DNA of 64,000 nucleotides. Source: Dyella japonica A8. Lineage in GTDB: Bacteria > Pseudomonadota > Gammaproteobacteria > Xanthomonadales > Rhodanobacteraceae. Positions 8,928 through 17,748 of this stretch are shown in pieces. The position numbers and the translations under genes are program-made. Within the stretch, counting starts at the first letter, position 1; every line of letters begins with the position of its first letter. The notes beneath the pieces were generated by a model that saw only the letters and a program-made list of their open reading frames with translations, was not told the DNA's origin and made no database searches. Location: contig NZ_CP008884.1 in the NCBI RefSeq assembly GCF_000725385.1, positions 4,154,001-4,218,000 of the forward strand, given 5' to 3'.

Positions 8928-9730
8928 TTACCGCCGTTGCGCTCGGGCGGCTGGCGGATGTGGCCGTAAGTGGCTTCGCTGGAAACGCCGCCGTTGCCGG
9001 CCCCCGTGCCGAGGCTGCCGTTGTTGCCGACGGGATGTTCGTCGGCGCCCGGCCAGGTCGGCCCCTGGCGTACGCGTTCCTGCTTGGCTTCCAGCAGGGC
9101 CTGGATATGCTCCACGGCCTCCTGCGGTGTCAGGTGCCTGCGTACCGGTCGCCGGGGTCGGGTGGCGGCGGGCGTGACCCGGCTGCGCCGAGCGGCGGAC
9201 GCCTTCCTCGTGGCCATCTTTCCTGCCGCCTTGCTTGTCGTGGTGGCGGTCTTGCCGGCGGTGGCGTGTTTTGCCGCGGCCTTGCCGGTCGCCTTCCTGG
9301 CCACTTTCTTGGCGGTGCTGCGTTTGCGGGCCGTCTTCCGGGCTGTTGTCTTTTTCACCGCAGCCTTGCGCGGCGCTGCCCGCTTGGTGACCGCCTTGCG
9401 GGCGGTGGTCTTGCGAACGGTGGTCTTGCGAGCGGTGGTCTTGCGAGCGGTGGTTTTCCTCGCTGCGGTCTTGCGCGCCGTCTTCCGCGCGGGCGATTTA
9501 CGGGCCGTGCTCTTGCGCGCGGCCGTCTTGCGTGTCGCCGCCTTGCGTGCGGTGGATTTGCGGGCAGCTACCTCGCGGGTTGCCGACTTGCGGGTGGCGG
9601 TCTTGCGGACAGCGCGGCGGGCGGTGGAGGTCGCGCGCTTGCGGGCGGTGCTTTTCTTGGCAGTGGATGTGCGGGTGGCGGTTTTCTTGGCCGCGGATTT
9701 CTTCGCGGCCGGCTTGCGCTTCGTTGCCAT
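8924..9730 (-). CDS. Histone H1-like Lys/Ala/Arg-rich DNA-binding protein
   Basis: A 268-aa protein whose first ~200 residues are a strongly basic repeat of ATARK/KTTARK/KSTARK pentads, comparable to the C-terminal tail of eukaryotic H1 and to AlgP-like and Hc1-like bacterial nucleoid proteins. The last ~65 residues are different: LTPQEAVEHIQALLEAKQ looks like a short helical segment, followed by a Gly/Asn-rich tail. Probable role: nucleoid compaction and broad expression effects. The DNA of the repeat (15-nt units around 9400-9460) is itself tandemly repeated, so length variation between strains is expected. Confidence 0.85.
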   Translation of the reverse strand: MATKRKPAAKKSAAKKTATRTSTAKKSTARKRATSTARRAVRKTATRKSATREVAARKSTARKAATRKTAARKSTARKSPARKTARKTAARKTTARKTTARKTTVRKTTARKAVTKRAAPRKAAVKKTTARKTARKRSTAKKVARKATGKAAAKHATAGKTATTTSKAAGKMATRKASAARRSRVTPAATRPRRPVRRHLTPQEAVEHIQALLEAKQERVRQGPTWPGADEHPVGNNGSLGTGAGNGGVSSEATYGHIRQPPERNGGN

Positions 9731-9857
9731 GCGTCTTCACTCCTGCGGTTGTCGAGATAGCCCGACGCCCCATCACGCCAGGCTAAACCGAGAAGTAACA
9801 CCGCAAAGATGTATCAACGGTGAGCAAAACCGCAGTTTTTCCATAGGCGCGACGTGC

Positions 9858-10460
9858 TCAGAACCTCGGTCGCGAGAGTTCCGAGAGGAAGTGCGACAAC
9901 ACTTCCGGCCGTATCACGAGCGTGAAAGCCACGCCGAACGCGGCGCCCCACAGGTGCGCGCTGTGGTTGACGTTGCCCTGCCCGCGACGATCCATGTAGA
10001 TGGAATACACCACGTAAAGCACAGCGTAGATGATCGCCGGCATCGGCAGCACGAACACCACGATGCGCGCCCACGGCGCCAGCAGGATGTACGAAAACAG
10101 CACCGCCGACACCGCGCCCGATGCCCCCAGGCTGCGGTAATTAGGGTTGTTCTTGTTGTTCAGATAGGTCGGCAGGATCGAGACCACCAGCGCCACGATG
10201 TAGAACAGCGCGAAACCCATCGTGCCCAACTTCGCCGCGAAGAAACCTTCCATCACGCGGCCGAAGAAGAACAGCGTGATCATGTTGAACAGCAGATGGC
10301 CGAAATCGGCGTGCACCACGCCATAGGTCACCAGGCGGTGGTACTCGCGGCTGCGCGTGATCGCGGGCGGCCACAGGATCAGATCATTCATCAAGCGGGC
10401 GTTGTTGAACGCCATGAAAGACACGATGGCGGTAATGGCGATGATGATCAGGGTGATCAT
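9858..10460 (-). CDS. Rhomboid family intramembrane serine protease
   Basis: A 200-aa polytopic protein with all rhomboid hallmarks. H55-x3-N59 is in GHLLFNM, the catalytic Ser is in GAS114G, and the catalytic His is H169 in HLWGAAFG. About six hydrophobic segments are present. The ATG at 10460 immediately precedes the first membrane helix; longer in-frame extensions to 10625 are not membrane-like. Substrates are unknown. It is transcribed divergently from the PhzF-like gene across a 163-bp spacer. Confidence 0.92.
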   Translation of the reverse strand: MITLIIIAITAIVSFMAFNNARLMNDLILWPPAITRSREYHRLVTYGVVHADFGHLLFNMITLFFFGRVMEGFFAAKLGTMGFALFYIVALVVSILPTYLNNKNNPNYRSLGASGAVSAVLFSYILLAPWARIVVFVLPMPAIIYAVLYVVYSIYMDRRGQGNVNHSAHLWGAAFGVAFTLVIRPEVLSHFLSELSRPRF

Positions 10461-10623
10461 GCGTATCCCGTACAGGTGAAAGGCAACGGCAAAGGTTTCG
10501 CATCTTGGCGGTGCGGCGCGCACTTGTCGACTCTGGAAACCACCGTAAAGTCCAAGCGCGGGGCCGCATTCCGGACTATCATGCGCGGCTTCACGCGTTT
10601 CCCCACGCCCCAGGCACCTCCCC

Positions 10624-11505
10624 ATGTCGATCCGTTACCTGCATCTGGACGTCTTTGCCGCCACACCCGGCGGCGGCAACCACCTGGGCGTCGTCACCGA
10701 CGCCACCGGCTGGACCGACGCCCGCATGCAAGCCTTCGCCCGCTGGACCAACCTTGTCGAAACCACCTTCCTGCTGCCGCCCAGCCATCCCGGCGCCAGC
10801 TATCGCGTGCGTATCTTCACGCCGCACAAGGAAATTCCGTTCGCCGGGCACCCGAGCATTGGCAGCGCACATGCCGTGCTGCTGTGTGGCCAGGCCCAGC
10901 CGGTGGATGGCGTGTTGTGGCAGGAATGCGGCGCAGGCGTCTTGCCCATTCGCGTGGAACAGCTCGGCGACGCGCAACAGTTACTTTTGAAATCACCTCG
11001 CTCCGTGGTCGAGAAAACCGGCCGCGACGCGCACCCGCTGCTCGACGCCGCCCTGTCCGGCATCGGGCTTGGCGTGCTGCCGCCGGCCTATGTCTCCGGC
11101 GGCCGCCACTGGTGGCTGGCCGAATGCGCGGACGAAGCCACGCTGCGCCAGTGGAAACCCGATCACGCCGCCATCGGCGCCCTGGCCAAGACCACCGACA
11201 GCATGGGCCTGTGCGTGTTCGCGCGCAGCTCGCACCCGGATTACCAGCTCGTGGTGCGCGCGCTCCCGGCGGGTGTCGGCCTGGTGGAGGATCCGGCCTC
11301 AGGCGCCGCCAACGGCCTGATCGCCGCCTATATCGCCCACGCCGAACCCGCCGGCCCGCTGGCGCGTGGCTACGTGGTGAGCCAGGGCCGCGAGATTGGC
11401 CATGACGCCAGCCTCACCGTCCGCATCGATGGCGAGGACGTCTGGATCGGTGGCCATACCAACACGATCATCGACGGCGCCCTGCACTGGAGTGGCCAGG
11501 ATTGA
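10624..11505 (+). CDS. PhzF-family isomerase/epimerase
   Basis: A 293-aa member of the PhzF/diaminopimelate-epimerase-like fold. The start [20 protein letters not shown] and the motif [19 protein letters not shown] match the family, including the conserved Glu in the first half. The second half carries [10 protein letters not shown]. Characterised members isomerise small metabolites (PhzF itself acts in phenazine synthesis), but no phenazine genes are here, so this is probably a housekeeping or metabolite-damage-control paralogue. The stop overlaps the start of the YaiI-like gene. Confidence 0.88.
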   Translation: MSIRYLHLDVFAATPGGGNHLGVVTDATGWTDARMQAFARWTNLVETTFLLPPSHPGASYRVRIFTPHKEIPFAGHPSIGSAHAVLLCGQAQPVDGVLWQECGAGVLPIRVEQLGDAQQLLLKSPRSVVEKTGRDAHPLLDAALSGIGLGVLPPAYVSGGRHWWLAECADEATLRQWKPDHAAIGALAKTTDSMGLCVFARSSHPDYQLVVRALPAGVGLVEDPASGAANGLIAAYIAHAEPAGPLARGYVVSQGREIGHDASLTVRIDGEDVWIGGHTNTIIDGALHWSGQD

Positions 11506-11969
11506 CCACCCGGCCGCAAATTTGGGTTGACGCCGACGCCTGCCCCGCCGCCATCAAGGAAGTGCTGTTCCGCGCGGCGGAGCGTGAGCAGGTGCACGTC
11601 ACCCTGGTCGCCAACCAATGGCTGCGCACGCCACCCTCGCGTTTCGTGCGCGCCATCCAGGTGCCCGGCGGTTTCGACGTGGCTGACAACGAGATCGTCG
11701 ATCGTGTCAGTGCCGGTGACCTGGTGGTAACGCAGGACATCCCGCTCGCCGCCGCCGTGATCGGCAAAGGCGCACTCGCCGTGCATCCGCGCGGCGAGCT
11801 CTATACGCCCGACACCATCGCGCAGCGGCTTTCCATGCGTAACTTCATGGACGAGTTGCGCGGGGCCGGCGTGGATACGGGTGGCCCCGCGGCCTTCCAT
11901 GCACGCGACAAGCAGGCCTTCGCGAATCAGCTGGACCGGTGGCTGGTGAGGTTTCGGCAGACGCGCTGA
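11502..11969 (+). CDS. YaiI/YqxD family (UPF0178) protein
   Basis: A 155-aa conserved protein of unknown function with a PIN-like fold in family knowledge. The N-terminal [22 protein letters not shown] and the [19 protein letters not shown] and [12 protein letters not shown] segments define it. The start is a TTG overlapping the TGA of the PhzF-like gene, implying translational coupling. The conserved acidic residues suggest a nuclease-like metal site, but no activity is assigned. Confidence 0.88.
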   Translation: MTTRPQIWVDADACPAAIKEVLFRAAEREQVHVTLVANQWLRTPPSRFVRAIQVPGGFDVADNEIVDRVSAGDLVVTQDIPLAAAVIGKGALAVHPRGELYTPDTIAQRLSMRNFMDELRGAGVDTGGPAAFHARDKQAFANQLDRWLVRFRQTR

Positions 11970-11992
11970 AACGCGCGGCCATACCTCACCTT

Positions 11993-12153
11993 TGTGGGAG
12001 CGCACCCTGTGCGCGACAGACCTCTCACGCCACCGCTCAAACCATCAGGCGACTAGCCGCATGCCAGCGCACGTCGACTTCGAGGTCGCCGCGCAACAAT
12101 CCGGTGATTCGGCGAGACTCCACGCCGCTGTCGCGCACAGGGTGCGCTCCCAC
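11993..12153. repeat. REP pair 2 between convergent genes
   Basis: REP copies at 11993-12017 (plus orientation) and 12130-12153 (inverted), identical to pair 1 over 24 nt. The spacer is 112 nt, the longest of the six loci. It lies between the stops of the YaiI-like and beta-hydroxyacid dehydrogenase-like genes. Confidence 0.88.
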
Positions 12154-12172
12154 CGTTCGTCGAATGCCTCGC

Positions 12173-13060
12173 TCACAGCCCGCGATCATCCAGGTGTGCA
12201 CGCCGCGCAGCCACCTGCGCCATGATGGACCAGTCCACGTCCTCCTCACCCGACGACAAGGCTTCGAGCAGGCTGTCGCGCAGCAGGCCGGCGAGCGGCA
12301 ACGGTACGCGCGTGGCATCCGCTGCGGCCAGCGCAAGGCCCACGTCCTTGTATCCCAGCGGAAGCGCAAAGCCGGCTGGCGTATAGCGCGATTCGGCAAT
12401 CAGCTTGCCGTAACCCTGGTAGACGGGCGCAGCGAACAGCGTGCTGGTCATGACGTCGAGGAACTCTGCCGCGCTCACGCCATGCGCGCGAGTCAATGCC
12501 GATGCCTCGGCCATGCTTTCGATGGCGGCCCCGATCATGAAGTTGCCCGCGATCTTCACGACGTTCGCGCGCTCCGGCGCATCACCCAGCGGCCAGATGC
12601 GACTGCCCATGGCGTCGAGCAGCGGGCGCACCCGCTCGATCACATGCGGCTTGCCGGCGGCAAGGATATTCAGCTTGCCGGCAGCCGCGACGTCAGGCCG
12701 GCCGAACACCGGGGCCGCGACGTAATCGAGGCCACGCGCGGCGTGCGCCGCGGCCATCTCGCCTGCCAGCGCCACCGAAATGGTGGCATGGTTGATGTGC
12801 ACGGTGCCCTTGTCCATGCCATCGAGCAGGCCATCGTCAAAGAAAACGCTGCGAACGGCCTGGTCGTTGGCCAGCATGCTGAACAACATCTCGCCCTGCG
12901 CGGCGCGGTCCGCACTCTTCACCACCTTGGCGCCCAACGACGCCAGCGGCGCGGTCGGACCCGGCGAGCGATTCCACACCGTCACCTCGTGACCGGCCTT
13001 GATCAGGTTGCTCGCCATCGCGCTGCCCATGGCGCCAAGGCCGATAAAACCCACTTTCAT
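12173..13060 (-). CDS. 3-hydroxyisobutyrate dehydrogenase/GLYR-type NAD(P)-dependent oxidoreductase
   Basis: A 295-aa beta-hydroxyacid dehydrogenase-family enzyme. The Rossmann motif GFIGLGAMGSAMA opens the protein. HINHATISVALAGEMAAAHAARG covers the substrate-binding block, GNFMIGAAIESMAEA lies near the catalytic Lys (K-IAGN), and YKDVGLALAAAD follows. Substrate cannot be assigned between hydroxyisobutyrate, tartronate semialdehyde and succinic semialdehyde types. The ATG at 13060 has GGAGA 7 nt upstream. It is likely transcribed alone or with the preceding flavoprotein's neighbourhood. Confidence 0.88.
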   Translation of the reverse strand: MKVGFIGLGAMGSAMASNLIKAGHEVTVWNRSPGPTAPLASLGAKVVKSADRAAQGEMLFSMLANDQAVRSVFFDDGLLDGMDKGTVHINHATISVALAGEMAAAHAARGLDYVAAPVFGRPDVAAAGKLNILAAGKPHVIERVRPLLDAMGSRIWPLGDAPERANVVKIAGNFMIGAAIESMAEASALTRAHGVSAAEFLDVMTSTLFAAPVYQGYGKLIAESRYTPAGFALPLGYKDVGLALAAADATRVPLPLAGLLRDSLLEALSSGEEDVDWSIMAQVAARRAHLDDRGL

Positions 13061-13124
13061 GCGACTGTCTCCAGACAAAACAACAGCACCAGTGGATCAC
13101 GCACGACGTTCAGCCCGTGCGAAA

Positions 13125-14309
13125 TCAGGCCACTTCGCCCGCCGCGCGCCCCGAGGCCCATGCCCACTGGAAGTTGTAACCGCCAAGCCAGCCGGTGACG
13201 TCGACCACTTCACCGACGAAATACAGGCCCGGCACGAGCTTGGATTGCATCGTGGTGGACGAAAGGCCATCGGTATCGACACCGCCAAGCGTGACTTCCG
13301 CCGTGCGATAGCCCTCCGTGCCACTGGCCACGACAGGCCAGTCGTGCAGCTGCTCGCCGATGCCTTTCAGTTCCGCCTCGCGGTACTGGCGCATCGGCTT
13401 GCTCTCGAACCATAGCTCGCACAGGCGCTGCGCGAGTCGCCGCGGCAACGCATCGCCCAACACATTCTTCAGTTCCGCCGCAGGTCGCGCGACGCGCTGC
13501 TCCTGCAGCCATGCAGCCAGATCGAGCCCGGGCGACAAGTCGATGCGCAGGTCATCGCCCGGCTGCCAGTACGAGGAAATCTGCAGGATGGCCGGACCAC
13601 TGATGCCCCGATGGGTGAACAGCATGCCCGCACGAAACGAGCGCTTGCCCACGCGTGCATCCACCTGCGGCAGAGCCACGCCGGACAGGTCGTGGTAACG
13701 CTCCTGGTGCTTGCCGCTGAGCGTCAACGGCACCAGCCCCGCGCGCGTAGGCAACACCGCGTGGCCGAACTGGCGCGCCAGTTCGTAGCCGAAGCCGGTG
13801 GCACCCATCGTGGGAATCGACAGGCCACCGGTGGCGACCACCAGCGACTGCGCATGCACCTCGCCATGCGCCGTGATCACGCTGAAGCCCTCCTCCGTCT
13901 TGCGCACGCGCTGCACGCCGCAGGAGGTTTCAATGCGTACGCCGGCCTGCGCGCACTCGTCCAGCAGCATGCGCACGATCAGCTTGGACGACTCATCGCA
14001 GAACAGCTGCCCGAGTTCCTTCTCGTGGTAAGCGATGCGGTGCTTCTCCACCATGGCAATGAAATCCCACGGCGTATAGCGGGCCAACGCGGACTTGGCG
14101 AAGTGGGGGTTGGCGGACAGGTAACAGGCCGGCGTCACGCCCATGTTGGTGAAATTGCACCGCCCGCCCCCCGACATCAGGATCTTCTTGCCAACCTTGT
14201 TGGCATGGTCCACCACCAGCACGCTGCGTCCGCGCTGCCCGGCCACGATGGCGCACATCAGCCCGGCCGCGCCGGCACCCATGACCAATACATCCACTTT
14301 CACGCGCAC
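13125..14309 (-). CDS. HI0933/YhiN-family FAD-dependent oxidoreductase
   Basis: A 394-aa flavoprotein. The N-terminal dinucleotide motif VMGAGAAGLMCAI and the family signature KKILMSGGGRCNFTN are clear. C-terminal FVGEVVDVTGWLGGYNFQWAWASG is the FAD-binding end conserved in HI0933-like proteins (BaiN-type in gut bacteria). Starts are GTG at 14309 or 14303. It diverges from yajQ, with about 105 bp between start codons. Physiological substrate is unknown. Confidence 0.9.
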   Translation of the reverse strand: MRVKVDVLVMGAGAAGLMCAIVAGQRGRSVLVVDHANKVGKKILMSGGGRCNFTNMGVTPACYLSANPHFAKSALARYTPWDFIAMVEKHRIAYHEKELGQLFCDESSKLIVRMLLDECAQAGVRIETSCGVQRVRKTEEGFSVITAHGEVHAQSLVVATGGLSIPTMGATGFGYELARQFGHAVLPTRAGLVPLTLSGKHQERYHDLSGVALPQVDARVGKRSFRAGMLFTHRGISGPAILQISSYWQPGDDLRIDLSPGLDLAAWLQEQRVARPAAELKNVLGDALPRRLAQRLCELWFESKPMRQYREAELKGIGEQLHDWPVVASGTEGYRTAEVTLGGVDTDGLSSTTMQSKLVPGLYFVGEVVDVTGWLGGYNFQWAWASGRAAGEVA

Positions 14310-14413
14310 ACCGCCGTCATGACCTGCCCTCTGCCCGGTTGGCGGCGCATTATCCGACAGGACGGGCCATATCGCTTAAACTCGGGCTTTCCTTTCGTAC
14401 CGGACCCGCCACC

Positions 14414-14896
14414 ATGCCTTCCTTTGACGTCATTTCCGAAGTCGACAAGCACGAGCTGACCAATGCCGTGGACCAGGCCAATCGCGAGCTGGCCAACCGC
14501 TTCGACTTCAAGGGCTCCGACGCGAAGTTCGAATTGGACAAGTTCGTGATCACCCAGTCCGCACCCAGCGAGTTCCAGCTGGAACAGATGCTGGACATCC
14601 TGCGCGGCCGCCTGACCTCGCGGAAGATCGACATCCGCGCGCTGGAAGTGGGCGACGCTGAAACCAACCTCGGCGGCTCGCGTCAGAAAATCACCGTCAA
14701 GCAAGGCATCGAGCAGCCCATCGCCAAGAAGCTGGTCGCGTCGTTGAAGGACGCCAAGCTCAAGGTCGAAGCACAGATCAACGGCGACAAGTTGCGTGTC
14801 ACCGGCAAGAAACGCGACGACCTGCAGCTGGCGATGGCAGTGCTGCGCAAGGCCGATGTGGAGCTGCCGCTGCAGTTCGACAATTTCCGGGATTGA
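14414..14896 (+). CDS. yajQ: YajQ family nucleotide (cyclic di-GMP)-binding protein
   Basis: A 160-aa protein starting PSFDVISEVDKHELTNAVDQ with RFDFKGSDAKFEL, both diagnostic of the YajQ/DUF520 family. In Xanthomonas a YajQ homologue binds cyclic di-GMP and acts with a LysR regulator on virulence genes; whether that holds here is inference. The ATG at 14414 is the family start; upstream in-frame sequence is not conserved-looking. Followed by the large repeat locus A. Confidence 0.93.
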   Translation: MPSFDVISEVDKHELTNAVDQANRELANRFDFKGSDAKFELDKFVITQSAPSEFQLEQMLDILRGRLTSRKIDIRALEVGDAETNLGGSRQKITVKQGIEQPIAKKLVASLKDAKLKVEAQINGDKLRVTGKKRDDLQLAMAVLRKADVELPLQFDNFRD

Positions 14897-15089
14897 TGGT
14901 GGTAATTCGCTGTCGCGGGAGATTTTTGTTCTGACCTATTCCGGGCGGGCTTGAAGCGCACGGAATATCCCAGCTCCGCTTCTCGTGCCCGGTGGGATAC
15001 ACGGGGAGTGGACATGGACGGACGCGATATGGAAGCGCGGAGAGAGTTGGGCGAGAGGTCAAACTGGCCTCACCGATGTGCTCTTTAGC

Positions 15090-16012
15090 CGTCATTCCTG
15101 CGAAGGCAGGACAAGCGCGAGGCGCGCAGAACGCCCGTAGGGCGGCCCCGAAGGGGCGAGCGCAGCGAGTCATCCCGTGACTTTGGGCTCCGTTGTCGCG
15201 ATAAGGCGACCTGGCTCGCCTGCGGCGGGCCTTCGACCTTCTGCCGGAGGGCGGGTCACTTTTCTTTGCTTGCCCAAGAGATCCCACGGGGACTAGCTTC
15301 GCGTCGAAAGTAACCCAAAGAAAGGCCCTCGGAAGATTCGCGGGCGGGTTGCGGGGATTGTGGACAGGGCATCCTGCCCTGACGCCAAACTGGCTCTCAT
15401 CCCTGCGAGCCACCCTTCGCCCCCCGTCTGCCGCGTCATGCGGGGACCCGGGAGATCAAGAGCCAAGGTCAAAAGCCAAAGCAAAAACAGCCAGAGCAAG
15501 AGCCCGAGACCTCGGCGGAGCATCCCAAGAGGCGAGTCCCTTGTGGGAGCGCACCCTGTGCGCGACAGAGGCGTCTCGTGATCACCGCTCCGTTGGCTTG
15601 TCGCGCACAGGGTGCGCTCCCACAGATTGGCTTGTCGCGCACAGGGTGCGCTCCCACAGAAAAGCGGGGCGACCGTGCGTATCCCATCGGCGCCGAAGCA
15701 ACGCGAGGCCCCGCTTTAAGTCCTCATCGCCATGGCGCGTTACGAAGCGCTTGGAAGTACCCGCTGTGTAGAGGCGGAGGTGGCCAAGCAACAACTTGCC
15801 TCAAGCGTTCATGCTTTTCCCATCGCAATGCTGCCAGCTCCTAAGGCCATTTTCTTTGGGTTACTTTTCTTTTGGGCCAGCAAAAGAAAAGTGACTCGGC
15901 CTTCGGCAGAAGGTCGAAACGCCCGCTGCGTAAGCGGCCCGATCGCGGTCACGCACGAGGCGACGACCGACCACTACCGCTACTGGATCCCGGCCTACGC
16001 CGGGATGACGGC
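15090..16012. repeat. Composite intergenic repeat locus A (about 0.9 kb)
   Basis: Non-coding region between yajQ and the DUF1345 gene (14897-16181 has no credible gene). It has two flanking modules in inverted orientation: 15090-15330 and 15714-16012. Both carry a palindromic CATTCC/CATCCC-GCG element, a GATCGGGCCGC or related segment, TTCGACCTTCTGCCG, and CACTTTTCTTT ... AAAGAAAAGTAACCC. The centre has a REP triple and a stretch of AAGCCAAAGC-like repeats. The same composite occurs reversed at 50828-51875, and its right module recurs at 63346-63652. Short open frames here are translations of repeats and are not called. Confidence 0.8.
15542..15658. repeat. REP triple inside locus A
   Basis: Three 25-nt REP copies: 15542-15566 in plus orientation, 15600-15624 and 15634-15658 inverted. 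The first two are an inverted pair with a 33-nt spacer; the third is a direct repeat of the second, 9 nt on, and looks like a local duplication. Confidence 0.9.
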
Positions 16013-16181
16013 GCTTATGACGCGATTGGGCTAGATCATTGGGCTAGATTGCAAAAGCCCCCATACGGAAATCCTGCGACGCAAGGCAGACACCCGTCGC
16101 AAGCGCTTCGCGCTTACCCAGCCCTCCCCCCATTCCCAAGACACGCCAACACCCACGAAAACCCCAAAAAAGAATCCAGGC

Positions 16182-16871
16182 TCAGCCCGCCAACCCCGCC
16201 GCAATATTCACGCTAATCGCGATGATGAACACGTTGAAGAAAAACGCGATCACCCCGTGCAACAACGCAACGCGGCGCAGATAACGGCTGCTGATCTGCA
16301 CGTCGGACACCTGAAAGGTCATGCCGATCACAATGGCGAAGTACATGAAGTCCCAGTAATCCGGCTGGTCCGTGCCGGGAAACACCAGCCCCTCGTGCTT
16401 CTTGCCGAAGTCGCCGTAAAACCCGTGCGCGTAGTGCATGCCGAACATCACATTGAGGAACAACCACGACAGCACAATGCTGACGGCGGCAATCACCAGG
16501 GCCCTCGCATCGCCGCCCTTGGCCGCCCCCATTTCCGTGGTGAGCGCCAGCGAGACGAAGCCCGTCAATATCAGTGCCGTCCAAAGCACGCCCCAACGGC
16601 CAGTGTCCTGCCTGCGCGCTTGGCCCTGCATCAGCTCCAGCGACGTCATGCGGCAAAACAGCACGGTCAGGGCGCACAGGTACACCACCACGCCCAGGTC
16701 AAAGCCCAGCAGCAATGCCTTGGCCGGCTTCAGTCCCAGCCCGTACAGGAGCACCAGGCCCGTTACCAGCGCGAGCGCGCCGGAGATCATCAGGCGCGGG
16801 CGGGCACGCAGGATCCGGAAAGGGACAAAGCCACGCGCGTGCGGGCGGGTTTCGCCGGGTGTGGCGCTCAT
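16182..16871 (-). CDS. DUF1345 membrane protein
   Basis: A 229-aa inner-membrane protein with about six hydrophobic segments. The DUF1345 hallmarks are visible: FLNVMFGMHYAHGFY, LVFPGTDQPDYWDFMYFAIVIGMTFQVSDV and a final HGVIAFFFNVFIIAISVNI. Function is unknown in the family. Start is an ATG at 16871. The gene ends at the edge of repeat locus A. Confidence 0.88.
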   Translation of the reverse strand: MSATPGETRPHARGFVPFRILRARPRLMISGALALVTGLVLLYGLGLKPAKALLLGFDLGVVVYLCALTVLFCRMTSLELMQGQARRQDTGRWGVLWTALILTGFVSLALTTEMGAAKGGDARALVIAAVSIVLSWLFLNVMFGMHYAHGFYGDFGKKHEGLVFPGTDQPDYWDFMYFAIVIGMTFQVSDVQISSRYLRRVALLHGVIAFFFNVFIIAISVNIAAGLAG

Positions 16872-17005
16872 GCGGGCGACCCCACGGCGTTCAGGCAGCT
16901 TGTCGTCACGAATGATCTCTCCATGTCCCGGCAGCGGGCATGGCGCATTCTAGGGTCTGGGGGCCGGCTGTCGGCCATGGGGCCGCGACAACACGGCGCA
17001 CCGGT

Positions 17006-17281
17006 TCAGACGTGCAGATCCTGGTATTCCGGATGACGGTTCATCCAGATCTCCGAATAAGAACAGGCCGGATCCACCTTCCAATGCTCGACGCGCGCCG
17101 TGTCCAGCGCCGTGCGCACCAGGTTGGAGGCGATGCCCCGCCCGCCCACGGCCGATGGCACGATGGTGTGGGTAATGGTCATCACGCCATCTTCAAGCGT
17201 GTAGTCCAGCACGCAGGGCACACCGTCCACCTTGGTTTCGAAGCGATGTGCCCTGGGGTTGTGATTGATCTCGGCGAACAT
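17006..17281 (-). CDS. Small GNAT N-acetyltransferase (Acetyltransf_CG type)
   Basis: A 91-aa minimal acetyltransferase-like protein. LDYTLEDGVMTITHTIVPSAVGGRGIASNLVRTALD contains the acetyl-CoA loop (GGRGIA), and YSEIWMNRHPEYQDL is the usual C-terminus of the YjdJ-like group. The ATG at 17281 has GAGG upstream at proper spacing; a start at 17302 is possible. Substrate is unknown. The upstream stretch 17282-17748 (467 bp, up to the DAHP synthase stop) contains its promoter region but no open frame that I can support. Confidence 0.85.
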   Translation of the reverse strand: MFAEINHNPRAHRFETKVDGVPCVLDYTLEDGVMTITHTIVPSAVGGRGIASNLVRTALDTARVEHWKVDPACSYSEIWMNRHPEYQDLHV

Positions 17282-17748
17282 GAAACGCACCTCGAGGAGC
17301 AAGGCGCGGAGATTAAAGCAAGTGGCAGCGAATCACGCGTGAAGACATGCGCCTCCGGCGTTCGCATTTCGTGCATAAGTCTTTCGACAAGCCTTGTAGA
17401 CGGCGCCGCGCCCCGCGCCAAAGAGCTGAAGGTGACGGGAAACAAGGCTGCTCTTGCCTGGCCCGGCGACCCAAAAGAAGGCACGGCGATATTCACCAAT
17501 GCCATCAACTGGGTGCTCCACGCTGGCCAGTCCGCGTGCAGGATGCTCAAGGCAAAGAGCAAGCCTGAGCCATCCCAGGAAGACTGAACACGCCAGCCGT
17601 GTCGACGCGATATTCACGCCCGTCATCCGCGTGGGCCACGCACGTGCTGGATAAGTGGCGACGCTGGCGCTGGCGGTCGATCCCGGCGCCATCCGCCGAG
17701 GAGGCAAGCACCGGGATCCGTTCCGTCAGCGACGCCAAGCCCCGTCGT

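Noticed and set aside
8970..11405. An 811-codon plus-strand frame across the H1-like and rhomboid genes
   Set aside because: Antisense to two clear genes, crosses into the PhzF gene in a wrong frame, and its sequence is an artefact of the Lys/Ala/Arg repeat read backwards.
15349..15844. Several overlapping open frames in repeat loci A and B with peptides such as VGAHPVRD and GSAPCARQ
   Set aside because: These are translations of the REP unit in different frames, not proteins.
17282..17748. Overlapping short frames on both strands downstream of the DAHP synthase gene
   Set aside because: None has a recognisable motif, good start signal or consistent codon pattern; treated as intergenic sequence without a supported gene.
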